Shown here in pieces: positions 8,162 through 16,311 of a DNA stretch of 62,879 nt. The position numbers and the translations under genes were made by a program. The number at the start of each line of letters is the position of its first letter. Position 1 is the stretch's first letter. The notes under the pieces are model-generated. The model did no database searches, was not told the DNA's origin, and worked only from the letters and a program-made list of their open reading frames with translations. This DNA comes from JACRLV01 sp045863555 (lineage in GTDB: Bacteria; Planctomycetota; Phycisphaerae; UBA1845; Fen-1342), in NCBI GenBank assembly GCA_045863555.1, contig BTUU01000026.1, positions 1 to 62,879 of the forward strand, given 5' to 3'.

Positions 8162-10870
8162 CTACCGAGATTCCGACCCGCTCCCGGCGGCCTGAACTCG
8201 CTCGAGTTCGAGCTGCATCGCGGCGGCCGCGTCGATCCGTCCCCATTTTTTGTAGAGGTCGATCAGCAGCGTGCGGGCCCGGTTCACCTTCGGCGATTCG
8301 ACGCCGAAGCGTGACACGAGCAGGTCGTACACGCGCCGAAACGCAGACTCGGCCGCTTCGAAGTTCCCGGAATCCTGCTCCATGAGGCCGCGGGCGCGGT
8401 GGATCCCCAGCCCGGCCGGGTGGGACGGGTCGAGGCGGTTGAGCATGGACTCCGCGCGGCTCATCGTCGCTCGCGCGTCGTCGAGGCTGCCGCGTTTCCA
8501 GCGCACCTGGGCGAGGTTGGAGAGCGCTACTGCACTGTCGAAGTGGTCCGCGCCGTGATGGATGGTGTCGAACATCTCCACGGCTTCGCGGATGAGCGGT
8601 TCGGCCTCCTCGGCGCTACCCGCCGTGAGCAGCGCGTAGCCGAGATTGTCGAGCGTCACGGCGAGGTCCGGGTGCGGCTCCTTGAACGCCTTCCGCTGGA
8701 TTTCGAGCGCCTCGCGATAGCGCTCGATTCCCGCGTCGAGGTCGCGCTTTTCGCACAGCAGCACGGCGTAGTTGCTGATGTAGATCGCGACCTGCGGCGA
8801 ACCCGGCCCGAAGGCCGCCCGCCCTTTTTCGATCACGTCGAGGTAGACGGGCTCCGCGTCGTCGAGCCGCCCGAGCTGCTTGAGCACGAGCGCCAGATTC
8901 GCCAGCGGCGTGATCCGCTCGACTTCGCCGGCCGGCCCCGCGCGGCCGTGTTCCGCGATCGCCTCGCGGAAGCGCGCTTCCGCTTCGTCGGGCCGGCCGC
9001 GCTCCATCGCCAGCAGGCCGATGTTGTTCGTCAGGCTCGCGATGGCGGTGTGATCGGGTTTTTCCTGCCGCCGGGCGATCGCGAGCGCCCGTTCGAACAT
9101 CTCCGCCGCCTCGTCGAACCGCCCCATCGCCTGGAGCGTTCCGCCAAGGTCGTTCACCGACTCCATCACCTCGATGCTGTCGGGCCCCAGCGCCGCCTCG
9201 CGGAGCCGCAGCGATTCGCGGAGATTCCGCTCGGCCGAGCGGTAATCGGCGATCGCCTTGTAGCCCGCCCCGAGCGTGTAGCGGATCTCGCCGAGCACCT
9301 CGGGCTGATCCTGGAGCACGCGGTCCGCGAGCTCGTCGGCGGATTCGAACATTTCATGCAGCAGCGTCGTGTCGCGATCCTGAGAGATCCGCGGGTCGAT
9401 CATGCCGAGCATCTGCTGAAGAAAACCCGCGACCTGCCGGGCCTTCGCCGCCTCCGTCGCGGCGCGCTTCGCCTCCGTCCTGGCCCGCCCTTCGGCCAGC
9501 TCCGCCGCCGCACGCAGTCGGTTCGAGCGTGCCTCGGCCACCTGCGCCGTATTTCGCTCGTCGATGACGATCCGGTTCTGCCAGACGAGGGCGCCGAGAA
9601 GCGATAGGAGCGCCGCGACCGCCGCGACCGACGCCGCGACGCCGAGCCGATGGCGGCGGACGAACTTCGACAGGCGGTAGCCGGCCGTCTCCGGGCGCGC
9701 GCTGACCGGCAGGCCGACGAGGTATCGGCGCAGGTCCTCAGCGAGCGCCTCCGCCGAGCCGTAGCGCCGTTCCGGCTCCTTCCGCAGCGCCATGAGCACG
9801 ATCGTGTCGAGATCGCCTGAGAGCGCCCGGGCGAGCCGCCGCCGGTCGGTCTGGCGGGCGACCACGCGTGCTTCGGGGTCGAGCGGCCGGACGGCGGAAT
9901 CGTCCGCGGACGCCCGCAGCGCCGCGGTGCTCGGCCGCGCCGGCTGTTGGGAGCAGACGGCGTCGACGATTTGCGCCGGCGATGTTCCGAGCAGGCGCAC
10001 GGGCCGCTCGCCGACGAGCAGTTCATAGAGGACGACGCCGAGCGAGTAGACATCGCTGGCGGTGCCGACCGGCTCGCCGCGCACCTGCTCGGGGCTGGCG
10101 TACTCCGGCGTCATCGGGCGCAGACCCGCCTCCGTGAGCGTCGCCATCGGCGCGTCGCCGTCCGGCGTGAGGATCTTCGCGATGCCGAAGTCGAGCAGTT
10201 TTGGAGAACCGTCGGGCGTGATGAGGATGTTGCCCGGTTTAAGATCACGGTGCACGATGAGCCGCCTGTGGGCGTGATGCACGGCCGCGCAGACCCGGCG
10301 AATGAGCTCGACGCGCTCGCGGATCGGGAGCCGCCGGCGGTCGCAGTACTGGTCGATCGGCTCGCCCTCGACGTGCTCCATCGCGAGCCAGGGCTGTCCA
10401 TCCTCGGTCGTGCCGCCGTCGAGCATGCGGGCGATGCTGGGGTGCTCGAGTCCGGCGAGCACCTGGCGTTCCAGTTGAAACCTGCGGAGATTCTCGGCGG
10501 AATCGAACCCGCGGCGGATGAGCTTCAGCGCCGCCTGCATCTGAAACTCGCCGTCGGCGCGCTGCGCCAGCCAGACGGCGCCCATGCCGCCGCGGCCGAT
10601 CGGGCGAACCAGCCGCCACGGGCCGATCACCTGCCCCTCGACCGCCTCGGCGAGTCGGGCGTGGGCCGCAGCGGCCGGGGGCGCGAGCGCGGTGGCGTGG
10701 TTCAGAAAATCGGAATCGCGGGCCTCGTATTCGAGCAGCGACTCGACCTCGCGCATCAGCTCGGCGTCGTCTCCGCAGGATTCACGGAGGAACGCGCGGC
10801 GAGAATCCGGCGGGAGCGCGACGGCCCGGTGGAAGACGGTATTCACGCGCTGCCAGCGATCGGGCGTCAT
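8162..10870 (-). CDS. Membrane-anchored Ser/Thr protein kinase with TPR repeats
   Basis: The first 80 residues are a charged N-terminal region common in planctomycete kinases. A complete Hanks-type kinase domain follows: glycine loop GRGGMGAVW (92-100), ATP lysine in AALKLI (116), catalytic Asp209 in VHRDLKPGN, and DFG at 227-229 followed by PEYASPEQ. One membrane helix (about 410-432) precedes roughly eight tetratricopeptide repeats of the kinesin-light-chain kind (residues 520-880, for example AIYISNYAVLLCEKRDLDAG). The kinase is thus cytoplasmic and the TPR part is outside the inner membrane, where it may sense a protein partner. All catalytic residues are present, so it should be active. 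GGAGG stands 7 bases before the ATG at 10870. No obvious substrate gene is adjacent. Confidence 0.92.
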   Translation of the reverse strand: MTPDRWQRVNTVFHRAVALPPDSRRAFLRESCGDDAELMREVESLLEYEARDSDFLNHATALAPPAAAAHARLAEAVEGQVIGPWRLVRPIGRGGMGAVWLAQRADGEFQMQAALKLIRRGFDSAENLRRFQLERQVLAGLEHPSIARMLDGGTTEDGQPWLAMEHVEGEPIDQYCDRRRLPIRERVELIRRVCAAVHHAHRRLIVHRDLKPGNILITPDGSPKLLDFGIAKILTPDGDAPMATLTEAGLRPMTPEYASPEQVRGEPVGTASDVYSLGVVLYELLVGERPVRLLGTSPAQIVDAVCSQQPARPSTAALRASADDSAVRPLDPEARVVARQTDRRRLARALSGDLDTIVLMALRKEPERRYGSAEALAEDLRRYLVGLPVSARPETAGYRLSKFVRRHRLGVAASVAAVAALLSLLGALVWQNRIVIDERNTAQVAEARSNRLRAAAELAEGRARTEAKRAATEAAKARQVAGFLQQMLGMIDPRISQDRDTTLLHEMFESADELADRVLQDQPEVLGEIRYTLGAGYKAIADYRSAERNLRESLRLREAALGPDSIEVMESVNDLGGTLQAMGRFDEAAEMFERALAIARRQEKPDHTAIASLTNNIGLLAMERGRPDEAEARFREAIAEHGRAGPAGEVERITPLANLALVLKQLGRLDDAEPVYLDVIEKGRAAFGPGSPQVAIYISNYAVLLCEKRDLDAGIERYREALEIQRKAFKEPHPDLAVTLDNLGYALLTAGSAEEAEPLIREAVEMFDTIHHGADHFDSAVALSNLAQVRWKRGSLDDARATMSRAESMLNRLDPSHPAGLGIHRARGLMEQDSGNFEAAESAFRRVYDLLVSRFGVESPKVNRARTLLIDLYKKWGRIDAAAAMQLELERVQAAGSGSESR

Positions 10871-11084
10871 CGCACTGCCTCCGCCGCGGGTGCCGGGCCG
10901 GGGTGTCAGAGAAGCACCGGGAAATCGTAGGCGCGGCGCCTGGGGAAAGAAACGGGCGGCGGCGTATTGCGGGCGCCTGGGCGAACCTTGGGCGGCCGGC
11001 GGGCCGTGAAGCGCGGCTCATCGTGCCATATTCGCTACAATCCACACCGTCGGAGCTTCAAATCCGGCTAGAAAGTCTGGCTTC

Positions 11085-11897
11085 ATGCGAATTCTGATCA
11101 TCGGCGACATCGTCGGTCGCCCCGGCAAGCACGCCTGCGCCACGGTCATTCCGCGCCTCGTCAAGGAGCGCGAGATCGACTTCGTCGTCGCCAACGCCGA
11201 GAACGTCGCGGCCGGCAGCGGTATCACGCCGCAGCTCTTCGCGAAGCTGCGGCACATGGGGATCGACGCGATGACGCTCGGCGACCACATCTACAAGCGG
11301 CTCGACATCGTCCCGACGCTGGAAAACAGCGATCGCATCGTCAAGCCCGCCAACCTGGCGCCCGAGGCCGCCGGGAGCGAATTCGCGGTCGTCGCGTCGC
11401 GTCGCGGGCCGAAGGTCGCCATCGTCTCGCTGCTCGGCCGGACGTACATGAACATGAAGGCCGACTGCCCGTATCACGCGGCCGATCGCGTGCTGGGGCA
11501 GATTCCGCGGGACGTGAAGCTGATCGTCGTGGACATGCACGCGGAGACGACCAGCGAGAAGGTCGCCCTGGGCTGGTACCTCAACGGCCGGGTGACGGCG
11601 GTCGTGGGGACGCATACGCACATCCCCACGGCCGACGAGCGCATCCTGCCCGGGGGGACGGCGTATATCACGGATCTGGGGATGACGGGGCCGTACAACT
11701 CCGTGCTGGGCCGCGACAAGGATCGCGTGATCAAGTCGCTGGTGACGGGGATGCCGTTTCCGTATGACGTTGCAACCGATGACGTGCACCTGAGCGGCGT
11801 GCTGGTCGAGGCGGACTCAACGACGGGGCGCGCGATCCGCATCGAGCGGGTGCATGAGAAGGACACCGGCTTCAACGCGGCGGCACAGGATGATTGA
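11085..11897 (+). CDS. YmdB-type metallophosphoesterase (TIGR00282 family)
   Basis: This 270-residue cytoplasmic enzyme has the metal-binding motifs of the YmdB family in order: GDIVGRPGK (7-15), ANAENVAAGSGIT, TLGDHIYK, KPANLAPE, DMHAETTSEK, VVGTHTHIPTAD and YITDLGMTGPYNSVLG. In Bacillus the homologue hydrolyses 2',3'-cyclic nucleotides and influences motility and biofilm decisions; in other phyla its role is unknown. Length and motif spacing are normal. The ATG at 11085 follows a TACAAT element at 11036-11041. The gene runs toward the RHS remnant and is not in an operon. Confidence 0.88.
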   Translation: MRILIIGDIVGRPGKHACATVIPRLVKEREIDFVVANAENVAAGSGITPQLFAKLRHMGIDAMTLGDHIYKRLDIVPTLENSDRIVKPANLAPEAAGSEFAVVASRRGPKVAIVSLLGRTYMNMKADCPYHAADRVLGQIPRDVKLIVVDMHAETTSEKVALGWYLNGRVTAVVGTHTHIPTADERILPGGTAYITDLGMTGPYNSVLGRDKDRVIKSLVTGMPFPYDVATDDVHLSGVLVEADSTTGRAIRIERVHEKDTGFNAAAQDD

Positions 11898-11938
11898 GCG
11901 GCGGCGGCGGATGTCTCACGTCGGACGCTTCGGCTCAC

Positions 11939-12214
11939 GGCCGGTGACGGGGCTGCTGGCGGTTTCGACGATCGCGCGGCGTTGCCGGGGACTGACGGCG
12001 GGGAGCGGGCCTGGCGGCCGTCGAGTAACCGGCTGCTGGCGCAGCGGGTTCTGATGCGTGGTCCGCGCGCCGGTGCCCTTGGTGTACGTGTCGCGGTTGC
12101 CGATATTGTCGAATGCGTACACGCGGCGGGCTCCCGTGGTCTCCGTGCCGCTGCCGACGGTCGTGCCCGCGCGGCGGGTCGTGCCGGTCAGTTCGTTCCG
12201 GTCATTATACGTCC
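11939..12214. repeat. Direct repeat copy A (RHS segment, 276 bp)
   Basis: This segment is a near-identical direct repeat of 14242-14518. The shared sequence starts with GGCCGGTGACGGGGCTGCTG and ends with GTCATTATACGTCC, with scattered substitutions and a 1-base length difference. Outside these limits the two loci differ. Confidence 0.85.
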
Positions 12215-12246
12215 AGGCGTCGTGATGGTCGGCGGAAAATGCTGCG
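11939..12246 (-). pseudogene. Orphan RHS-repeat fragment
   Basis: Read on the minus strand, this stretch encodes an isolated piece of an RHS/YD-repeat protein (WTYNDRNELTGTTRRAG, then RRVYAFDNIGNRDTYTKGT) with no RHS core or tip. It lies within an open frame of 166 codons, but the flanking parts of that frame look unrelated and I see no credible start. It is a near copy of the beginning of the RHS gene at 12791-14509 and is best read as a leftover from a duplicated or recombined rhs locus. In this copy the repeat is still in frame; the other copy carries an indel. Confidence 0.65.
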
Positions 12247-12294
12247 CCGGTGTAAACGACGCTGGTGCGGCGGGCAGGCCTCCGCGCGGGGGAA

Positions 12295-12357
12295 GCTGGG
12301 CCGAGCCGCGGTTGTGGGCGTGCGCGAAACGAGGTTATTCGCGCGGCTCGGCCCAGC
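12295..12357. repeat. Perfect 16-bp inverted repeat with 31-base loop
   Basis: The arms GCTGGGCCGAGCCGCG (12295-12310) and CGCGGCTCGGCCCAGC (12342-12357) are exact reverse complements. The element lies between the RHS fragment and the small membrane-protein gene and has no T-run on either side. It could be an interspersed palindrome or the edge of the RHS island. Confidence 0.7.
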
Positions 12358-12486
12358 CTACAAAGAGCTGCTCCTACCTCGTGCACGCTCGACACGTCGC
12401 GCAAACAACCTCCCATTACGACAAATGAGGACCGCGTTAGCTACATGCCATTCGCACTTACCCGGGTCCCACTCCGAGCTGCGCGA

Positions 12487-12771
12487 TTAGCTTGAGCCGC
12501 ACTCAGGACACCTCCGGTCTTGGGGTAAGCCAGTCCTCGGGTAGCCACAAGTCAAACAGCAATTGTCGGCCTTCCAGCGGCAATATCGTCTGAATTGCAG
12601 AACAGACGTCACTGCTAACAAAACAGCGCACAACGAGCACACGCCTGTCATTATGCTAAGTAGTCTCCAAGCGGTAGCCTCTGACTGGACTAGAGAGGCT
12701 GTGTATAAGAAAGCCACCGCTAAGATGCCATTGACCATTGCTCCAACTACTGAGACCACAAATCGCTTCAT
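12487..12771 (-). CDS. Small membrane protein with C-terminal zinc ribbon, directly behind the RHS tip (candidate immunity protein)
   Basis: The protein has 94 residues from ATG 12771: two hydrophobic helices (FVVSVVGAMVNGILAVAFLY and the segment after WRLLSIMTG), then a C-terminal zinc ribbon of the form CCLTCGYPRTGLPQDRRCPECGSS in which four cysteines are paired as CxxC and CxxC. I chose ATG 12771 because AAGGGA lies just upstream and it starts 19 bases after the RHS stop codon; a longer frame from 12924 would overlap the RHS tip. Position right behind an RHS tip, shared low GC and small size are typical of RHS immunity genes, so that is my leading guess. However, the same zinc ribbon occurs on two other membrane proteins in this window, so a housekeeping role cannot be excluded. 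Confidence 0.6.
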   Translation of the reverse strand: MKRFVVSVVGAMVNGILAVAFLYTASLVQSEATAWRLLSIMTGVCSLCAVLLAVTSVLQFRRYCRWKADNCCLTCGYPRTGLPQDRRCPECGSS

Positions 12772-12790
12772 CAGTCCCTTAGTTTTCTGC

Positions 12791-14509
12791 CTACTTGGGC
12801 TGCGGAAGTCCAGTGCATCCCATTGCGCATCCGATAGCCGCGCCTGAACAGTATAGCCCATACCCACCCAGCACTGTTCCGCATGTGGTCGCGCCAGCCG
12901 CGGCGACTCCAAATCCAGCCACACCGCTCACACCAGCGGTTATGCCGGCGACGACTGATCCGCAGCCAACCGATTGCATGCAGGCGAGCCAGCAAGTATC
13001 GAATGGAGATACAGGGGTTGGAGGAGGAACTCCTGGAGGAGCGATGTTGGGAGGAAGCGGAAGCTTTAGACAGCCACCTGAATTTGGTCGATAACGATGC
13101 TGAACTGTACCGCTATAGGTTCCGTCATCCCAAAAATGGTGTTCTGGCCAATCAAGCTGCTTGCAACACCATATCTTTTGGGCTTCCGTTGGATTGGGCT
13201 CACAATCCGCCCATTTTTCGTCACCAAATTGGTCCTTGCAGCATATGTACAGTCCCAATGAATCGATGGAGTACGAGCTTCGGTTAAGTGTATATGTATA
13301 CAGATTGAGCCCCCCAGCTTCAACAATCGGATCCCTGTTCATCCACCGTCCGAGCCGCGGATCGTAGTATCGGTAGCCCCAGTATCCGAGCCCAGTCTCG
13401 TCGTCCCAGGGCTTGGCGCTGAAGCGGTAAGTGTTTGCGGTCGCGTACGAGCCGGTCGCAACCGTCGCGTTGCCGTACGCGTCGTACTCGTATTTGGCGA
13501 CGATGGAGGCCGAGGCCGTCGATTGCGAGAGGTCGCAGACCTGGACGACGTTGCCGTTCGCGTCGTACATGAAGACGTAGGCGAGGTCGTCGCCGGTCGA
13601 GCCGGAGGTCGCGGAATCGTCGTAGACGGCCAGCAGGCCGCCGATGCCGCCGGCGGATTCGAGGCCGCCGCCGAGGTCCTTGCCCCAGGTGTAGGTCTTG
13701 ATACGCGTCGCCTCGAACGTGCCGTCGCTGGCCGAGTCGGTCTCGATCGTCTCGCGCAGCATCAGCCAGCCGTTCCAGACGAACCGCCGCCGCTCGGTCG
13801 GGACCGTGTACCAGTCGCTGCCGCCCGAGTTCCAGGCGAAGACGTTCTTCTCGATCCGCCGGCCGCGGTAGTCGTACTTGAACGTGACCTTGCTTGCGCC
13901 GAGCCGACTGCGGGCAGGGACGCCCGCGCCACTCCAGGAGTTGAGCGGGATGTACGCGGCGAGGCGGTTCTCGGCGTCCCAGAGCAGCTCGGCCCGCATG
14001 ACGCTCGCAGCGCTGAGGCCGAAGAGCGACATGAAGGCGGACTGGTCGGCCTCGTCGATGCACTCGGGGTCGTCGCCGGTGACGAGGTTGGCCCGCTCGT
14101 CGAACTCGGGGTCGCCCTCGCAGTAGCCGTAGCTGGAGCTGAAGATCGCCAGGTCGCTGAAGCCGACGCTGCCGTCGCCGTCGAAGTCGCCGACGACGTA
14201 GGACTCGGTGACGTTGCCGTCGGCGTCGTAGAGCAGGTTCTGGCCGGTGACGGGGCTGCTGGCGGTTTCGACGATCGCGCGGCGTTGGCGGGAGCCGGCG
14301 GCGGGGAGCGGTTCTGGCGGCCGTCGAGTAACCGCCTGCTGGCGCAGCGGGTTCTGATGCGTGGTCTGGGCGCCGGTACTCTTCGTGTACGTGTCGCGGT
14401 TGCCGAGACGAGCGTGGGCGTACACGCGGCGGGCTCCCGTGGTTTCGGTGCCGCTGCCGACGGTCGTGCCCGCGCGGCGGGTCGTGGCGGTCGGCTGGCT
14501 TGAGGTCAT
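12791..14509 (-). CDS. RHS-repeat protein with core domain and cysteine-rich C-terminal tip (N-terminally truncated)
   Basis: The 572-residue frame holds YD repeats (LLYDADGNVTES, FKYDYRGRRIEKN, KYEYDAYGNATVA) and a full RHS-associated core (YRFSAKPWDDETGLGYWGYR, then YDPRLGRWMNRDPIVEAGG, ending in IDSLGL). After this conserved boundary comes a unique tip of about 150 residues with 13 cysteines and a glycine-rich hydrophobic end. In other bacteria such tips are toxins released by the RHS shell. Unusually, a dockerin-like calcium module (GDFDGDGSVGFSDLAIF and a second half-loop) sits between two YD repeats. Full RHS proteins exceed 1,000 residues; this one lacks the N-terminal shell and any signal peptide. 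Its upstream YD repeat (TYND) lies in another frame because of a 1-base indel, so the gene is probably a degraded or silent copy. Confidence 0.75.
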   Translation of the reverse strand: MTSSQPTATTRRAGTTVGSGTETTGARRVYAHARLGNRDTYTKSTGAQTTHQNPLRQQAVTRRPPEPLPAAGSRQRRAIVETASSPVTGQNLLYDADGNVTESYVVGDFDGDGSVGFSDLAIFSSSYGYCEGDPEFDERANLVTGDDPECIDEADQSAFMSLFGLSAASVMRAELLWDAENRLAAYIPLNSWSGAGVPARSRLGASKVTFKYDYRGRRIEKNVFAWNSGGSDWYTVPTERRRFVWNGWLMLRETIETDSASDGTFEATRIKTYTWGKDLGGGLESAGGIGGLLAVYDDSATSGSTGDDLAYVFMYDANGNVVQVCDLSQSTASASIVAKYEYDAYGNATVATGSYATANTYRFSAKPWDDETGLGYWGYRYYDPRLGRWMNRDPIVEAGGLNLYTYTLNRSSYSIDSLGLYICCKDQFGDEKWADCEPNPTEAQKIWCCKQLDWPEHHFWDDGTYSGTVQHRYRPNSGGCLKLPLPPNIAPPGVPPPTPVSPFDTCWLACMQSVGCGSVVAGITAGVSGVAGFGVAAAGATTCGTVLGGYGLYCSGAAIGCAMGCTGLPQPK

Positions 14510-14518
14510 TATACGTCC
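14242..14518. repeat. Direct repeat copy B (RHS segment, 277 bp)
   Basis: Partner of 11939-12214. It covers the beginning of the RHS frame. Relative to copy A it carries one extra base between the TYND codons and the TTRRAG codons, which breaks the reading frame there. Confidence 0.85.
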
Positions 14519-14876
14519 GGGAGTGGTAACGGGTAGAGGAAACTGGTTGGCGCGGGCGGGAAGGGATTCCCGCGGGAGGGGGTGCGAGATGGGAATCTCG
14601 CACCAGCCGGAGCATGCCTACGCGGAGTACCGCGAAAGCATGCCACCCAATCGCTCAACGAGCCACCCCACCGCCCAACCGGCCACCCAACCACGTAACC
14701 ACCCAACCGAAAGAGCCCTTCGCCGTCTCACGGGGCCGGAAGCGCCTACCACACTGCTGGCCGGGGGCGGGGGTTTCGAGTAGCGTAATCCGCTGGAAAT
14801 ACCGGCGTGGTAGCCGCTACTGTCAAGTCCAAACCGGCCGCCGGCGCGGCGGCGTGATCAATGAGGGCGAAGGGCC
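14519..14876. other. Gene-free stretch upstream of fumC
   Basis: I see no gene here. The stretch contains a low-complexity run of CCACCCAACC-like units at about 14643-14710 (for example GCCACCCAACCACGTAACC). It lies between the 5' end of the RHS frame and fumC and should hold the promoter of the fumC operon, but no clear -35/-10 pair is visible. Confidence 0.5.
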
Positions 14877-16304
14877 ATGGGAACGCGAACTGAGCGGGAT
14901 TCGATGGGGGAAATGCAGGTGCCGGCCGAGGCGCTGTACGGGGCGTCGACGCAGCGGGCGGTGCTGAATTTTCCGGTGAGCGGCTACCGGTTCGGGCGGC
15001 GGTTCATCCGGGCGCTGGGGATGATCAAATTCGCCGCGGCGGAGGCGAACCTGTCGCTGGGCCGGCTCGATGCGAAGGTGGCCGCGCTGATCCAGAAGGC
15101 GGCCCGCGAGGTCATGGACGGCCTGCTCGACGACCAGTTCCCGGTGGACATCTTCCAGACCGGCTCGGGCACCAGCACGAACATGAACGCGAACGAGGTC
15201 ATCGCCCACCGGGCGATGCAGCTCGCGAACGGCTCGCTCGGCGATACGAAGATCCACCCGAACGACCACGTGAACATGAGCCAGTCGTCGAACGACGTCA
15301 TCCCGACGGCGATCCACGTGGCAGCGGTCGATGCGTTTCACCGCGACCTCCAGCCGGCGCTGCACCGGCTGCACAAGGCGCTGGCGGAGAAGGCGCGGCA
15401 GTTCGACGAGATCGTGAAGATCGGCCGGACGCACCTGATGGACGCGACGCCGATCCGGCTGGGGCAGGTTTTCAGCGGGTATGCGTCGCAGATCGCGCAC
15501 GCGGAACGGCGGATCGGCCAGAAGGTGGTGATCCTGCGGGAGCTGCCGATCGGCGGGACAGCCGTGGGGACGGGCATCAACACGCATCCGGAGTTCGCGA
15601 AGCGGGTGGTCGACGTGATCAACCATCAGACGCACGAGAGCTTCCACGAGGCGCAGAATCACTTTGAGGCGCAGCACGCGAAGGATGCGATCGTCGGCTC
15701 GGCGGCGATGCTGAAGACGGTGGCGATGAGCCTGGCGAAGGTGGCGAACGACATCCGGTGGCTGTCGAGCGGTCCGCGGTGCGGCTTTGCGGAGCTGACG
15801 CTGCCGGCGACGCAGCCGGGCAGCTCGATCATGCCGGGGAAGGTGAACCCGGTGATCTGCGAGTCGGTGCTTCAGGTTTGCGCGCAGGTCGTCGGGGCGG
15901 ACGCGGCGATCACGTGGGCGGGGGCGATGCTGGGCAACTTCGAGCTGCACGTTGGGATGCCGGTGATGGCGCACAACCTGCTCGAGGGGACGCGGCTGAT
16001 GACGAATGTCTGCCACGTCTTCGTCGAGAAGTGCGTGGAGGGTCTGACGGCGAACGCGGACCGCTGCCGCGACCTGATCGAGCAGAGCCTGATGATGTGC
16101 ACGAGCCTGGCGCCGATCGTGGGCTACGACACGGCCGCGAAGATCGCCAAGGAGGCGCACGAGAGCGGCAAGACGGTGCGGCAGGTCGTTGAGGCGAAGA
16201 TCAAGGCCGGCGCGATCAAGCTGACGGAGGCGCAGCTCGCGGCGGCGCTGGATCCGAAGTCGATGACGATGCCCAGCGACAAGGTGCTGCCGGTTTCGGC
16301 GTGA
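14877..16304 (+). CDS. fumC: Class II fumarate hydratase
   Basis: This enzyme interconverts fumarate and malate in the TCA cycle as a soluble homotetramer without an iron-sulfur cluster. Family blocks appear in order: QTGSGTSTNMNANEV, HPNDHVNMSQSSND, IGRTHLMDATP, GGTAVGTGIN and the signature GSSIMPGKVNP (315-325), which includes the catalytic serine loop. The length of 475 residues is normal. The related aspartases share the signature, but the SGTSTNMN and HPNDHVN blocks and the absence of an aspartase-type N-terminus favour fumarase. Its stop is followed after 7 bases by the ATG of the LptF/LptG permease, so the two genes are probably cotranscribed although they are unrelated in function. 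Confidence 0.93.
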   Translation: MGTRTERDSMGEMQVPAEALYGASTQRAVLNFPVSGYRFGRRFIRALGMIKFAAAEANLSLGRLDAKVAALIQKAAREVMDGLLDDQFPVDIFQTGSGTSTNMNANEVIAHRAMQLANGSLGDTKIHPNDHVNMSQSSNDVIPTAIHVAAVDAFHRDLQPALHRLHKALAEKARQFDEIVKIGRTHLMDATPIRLGQVFSGYASQIAHAERRIGQKVVILRELPIGGTAVGTGINTHPEFAKRVVDVINHQTHESFHEAQNHFEAQHAKDAIVGSAAMLKTVAMSLAKVANDIRWLSSGPRCGFAELTLPATQPGSSIMPGKVNPVICESVLQVCAQVVGADAAITWAGAMLGNFELHVGMPVMAHNLLEGTRLMTNVCHVFVEKCVEGLTANADRCRDLIEQSLMMCTSLAPIVGYDTAAKIAKEAHESGKTVRQVVEAKIKAGAIKLTEAQLAAALDPKSMTMPSDKVLPVSA

Positions 16305-16311
16305 CCGCTGG

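Noticed and set aside
13320..14615. 431-codon minus-strand frame overlapping the RHS gene
   Set aside because: It shows only the TYND remnant in frame, then becomes arginine-rich; the RHS core lies in the other frame.
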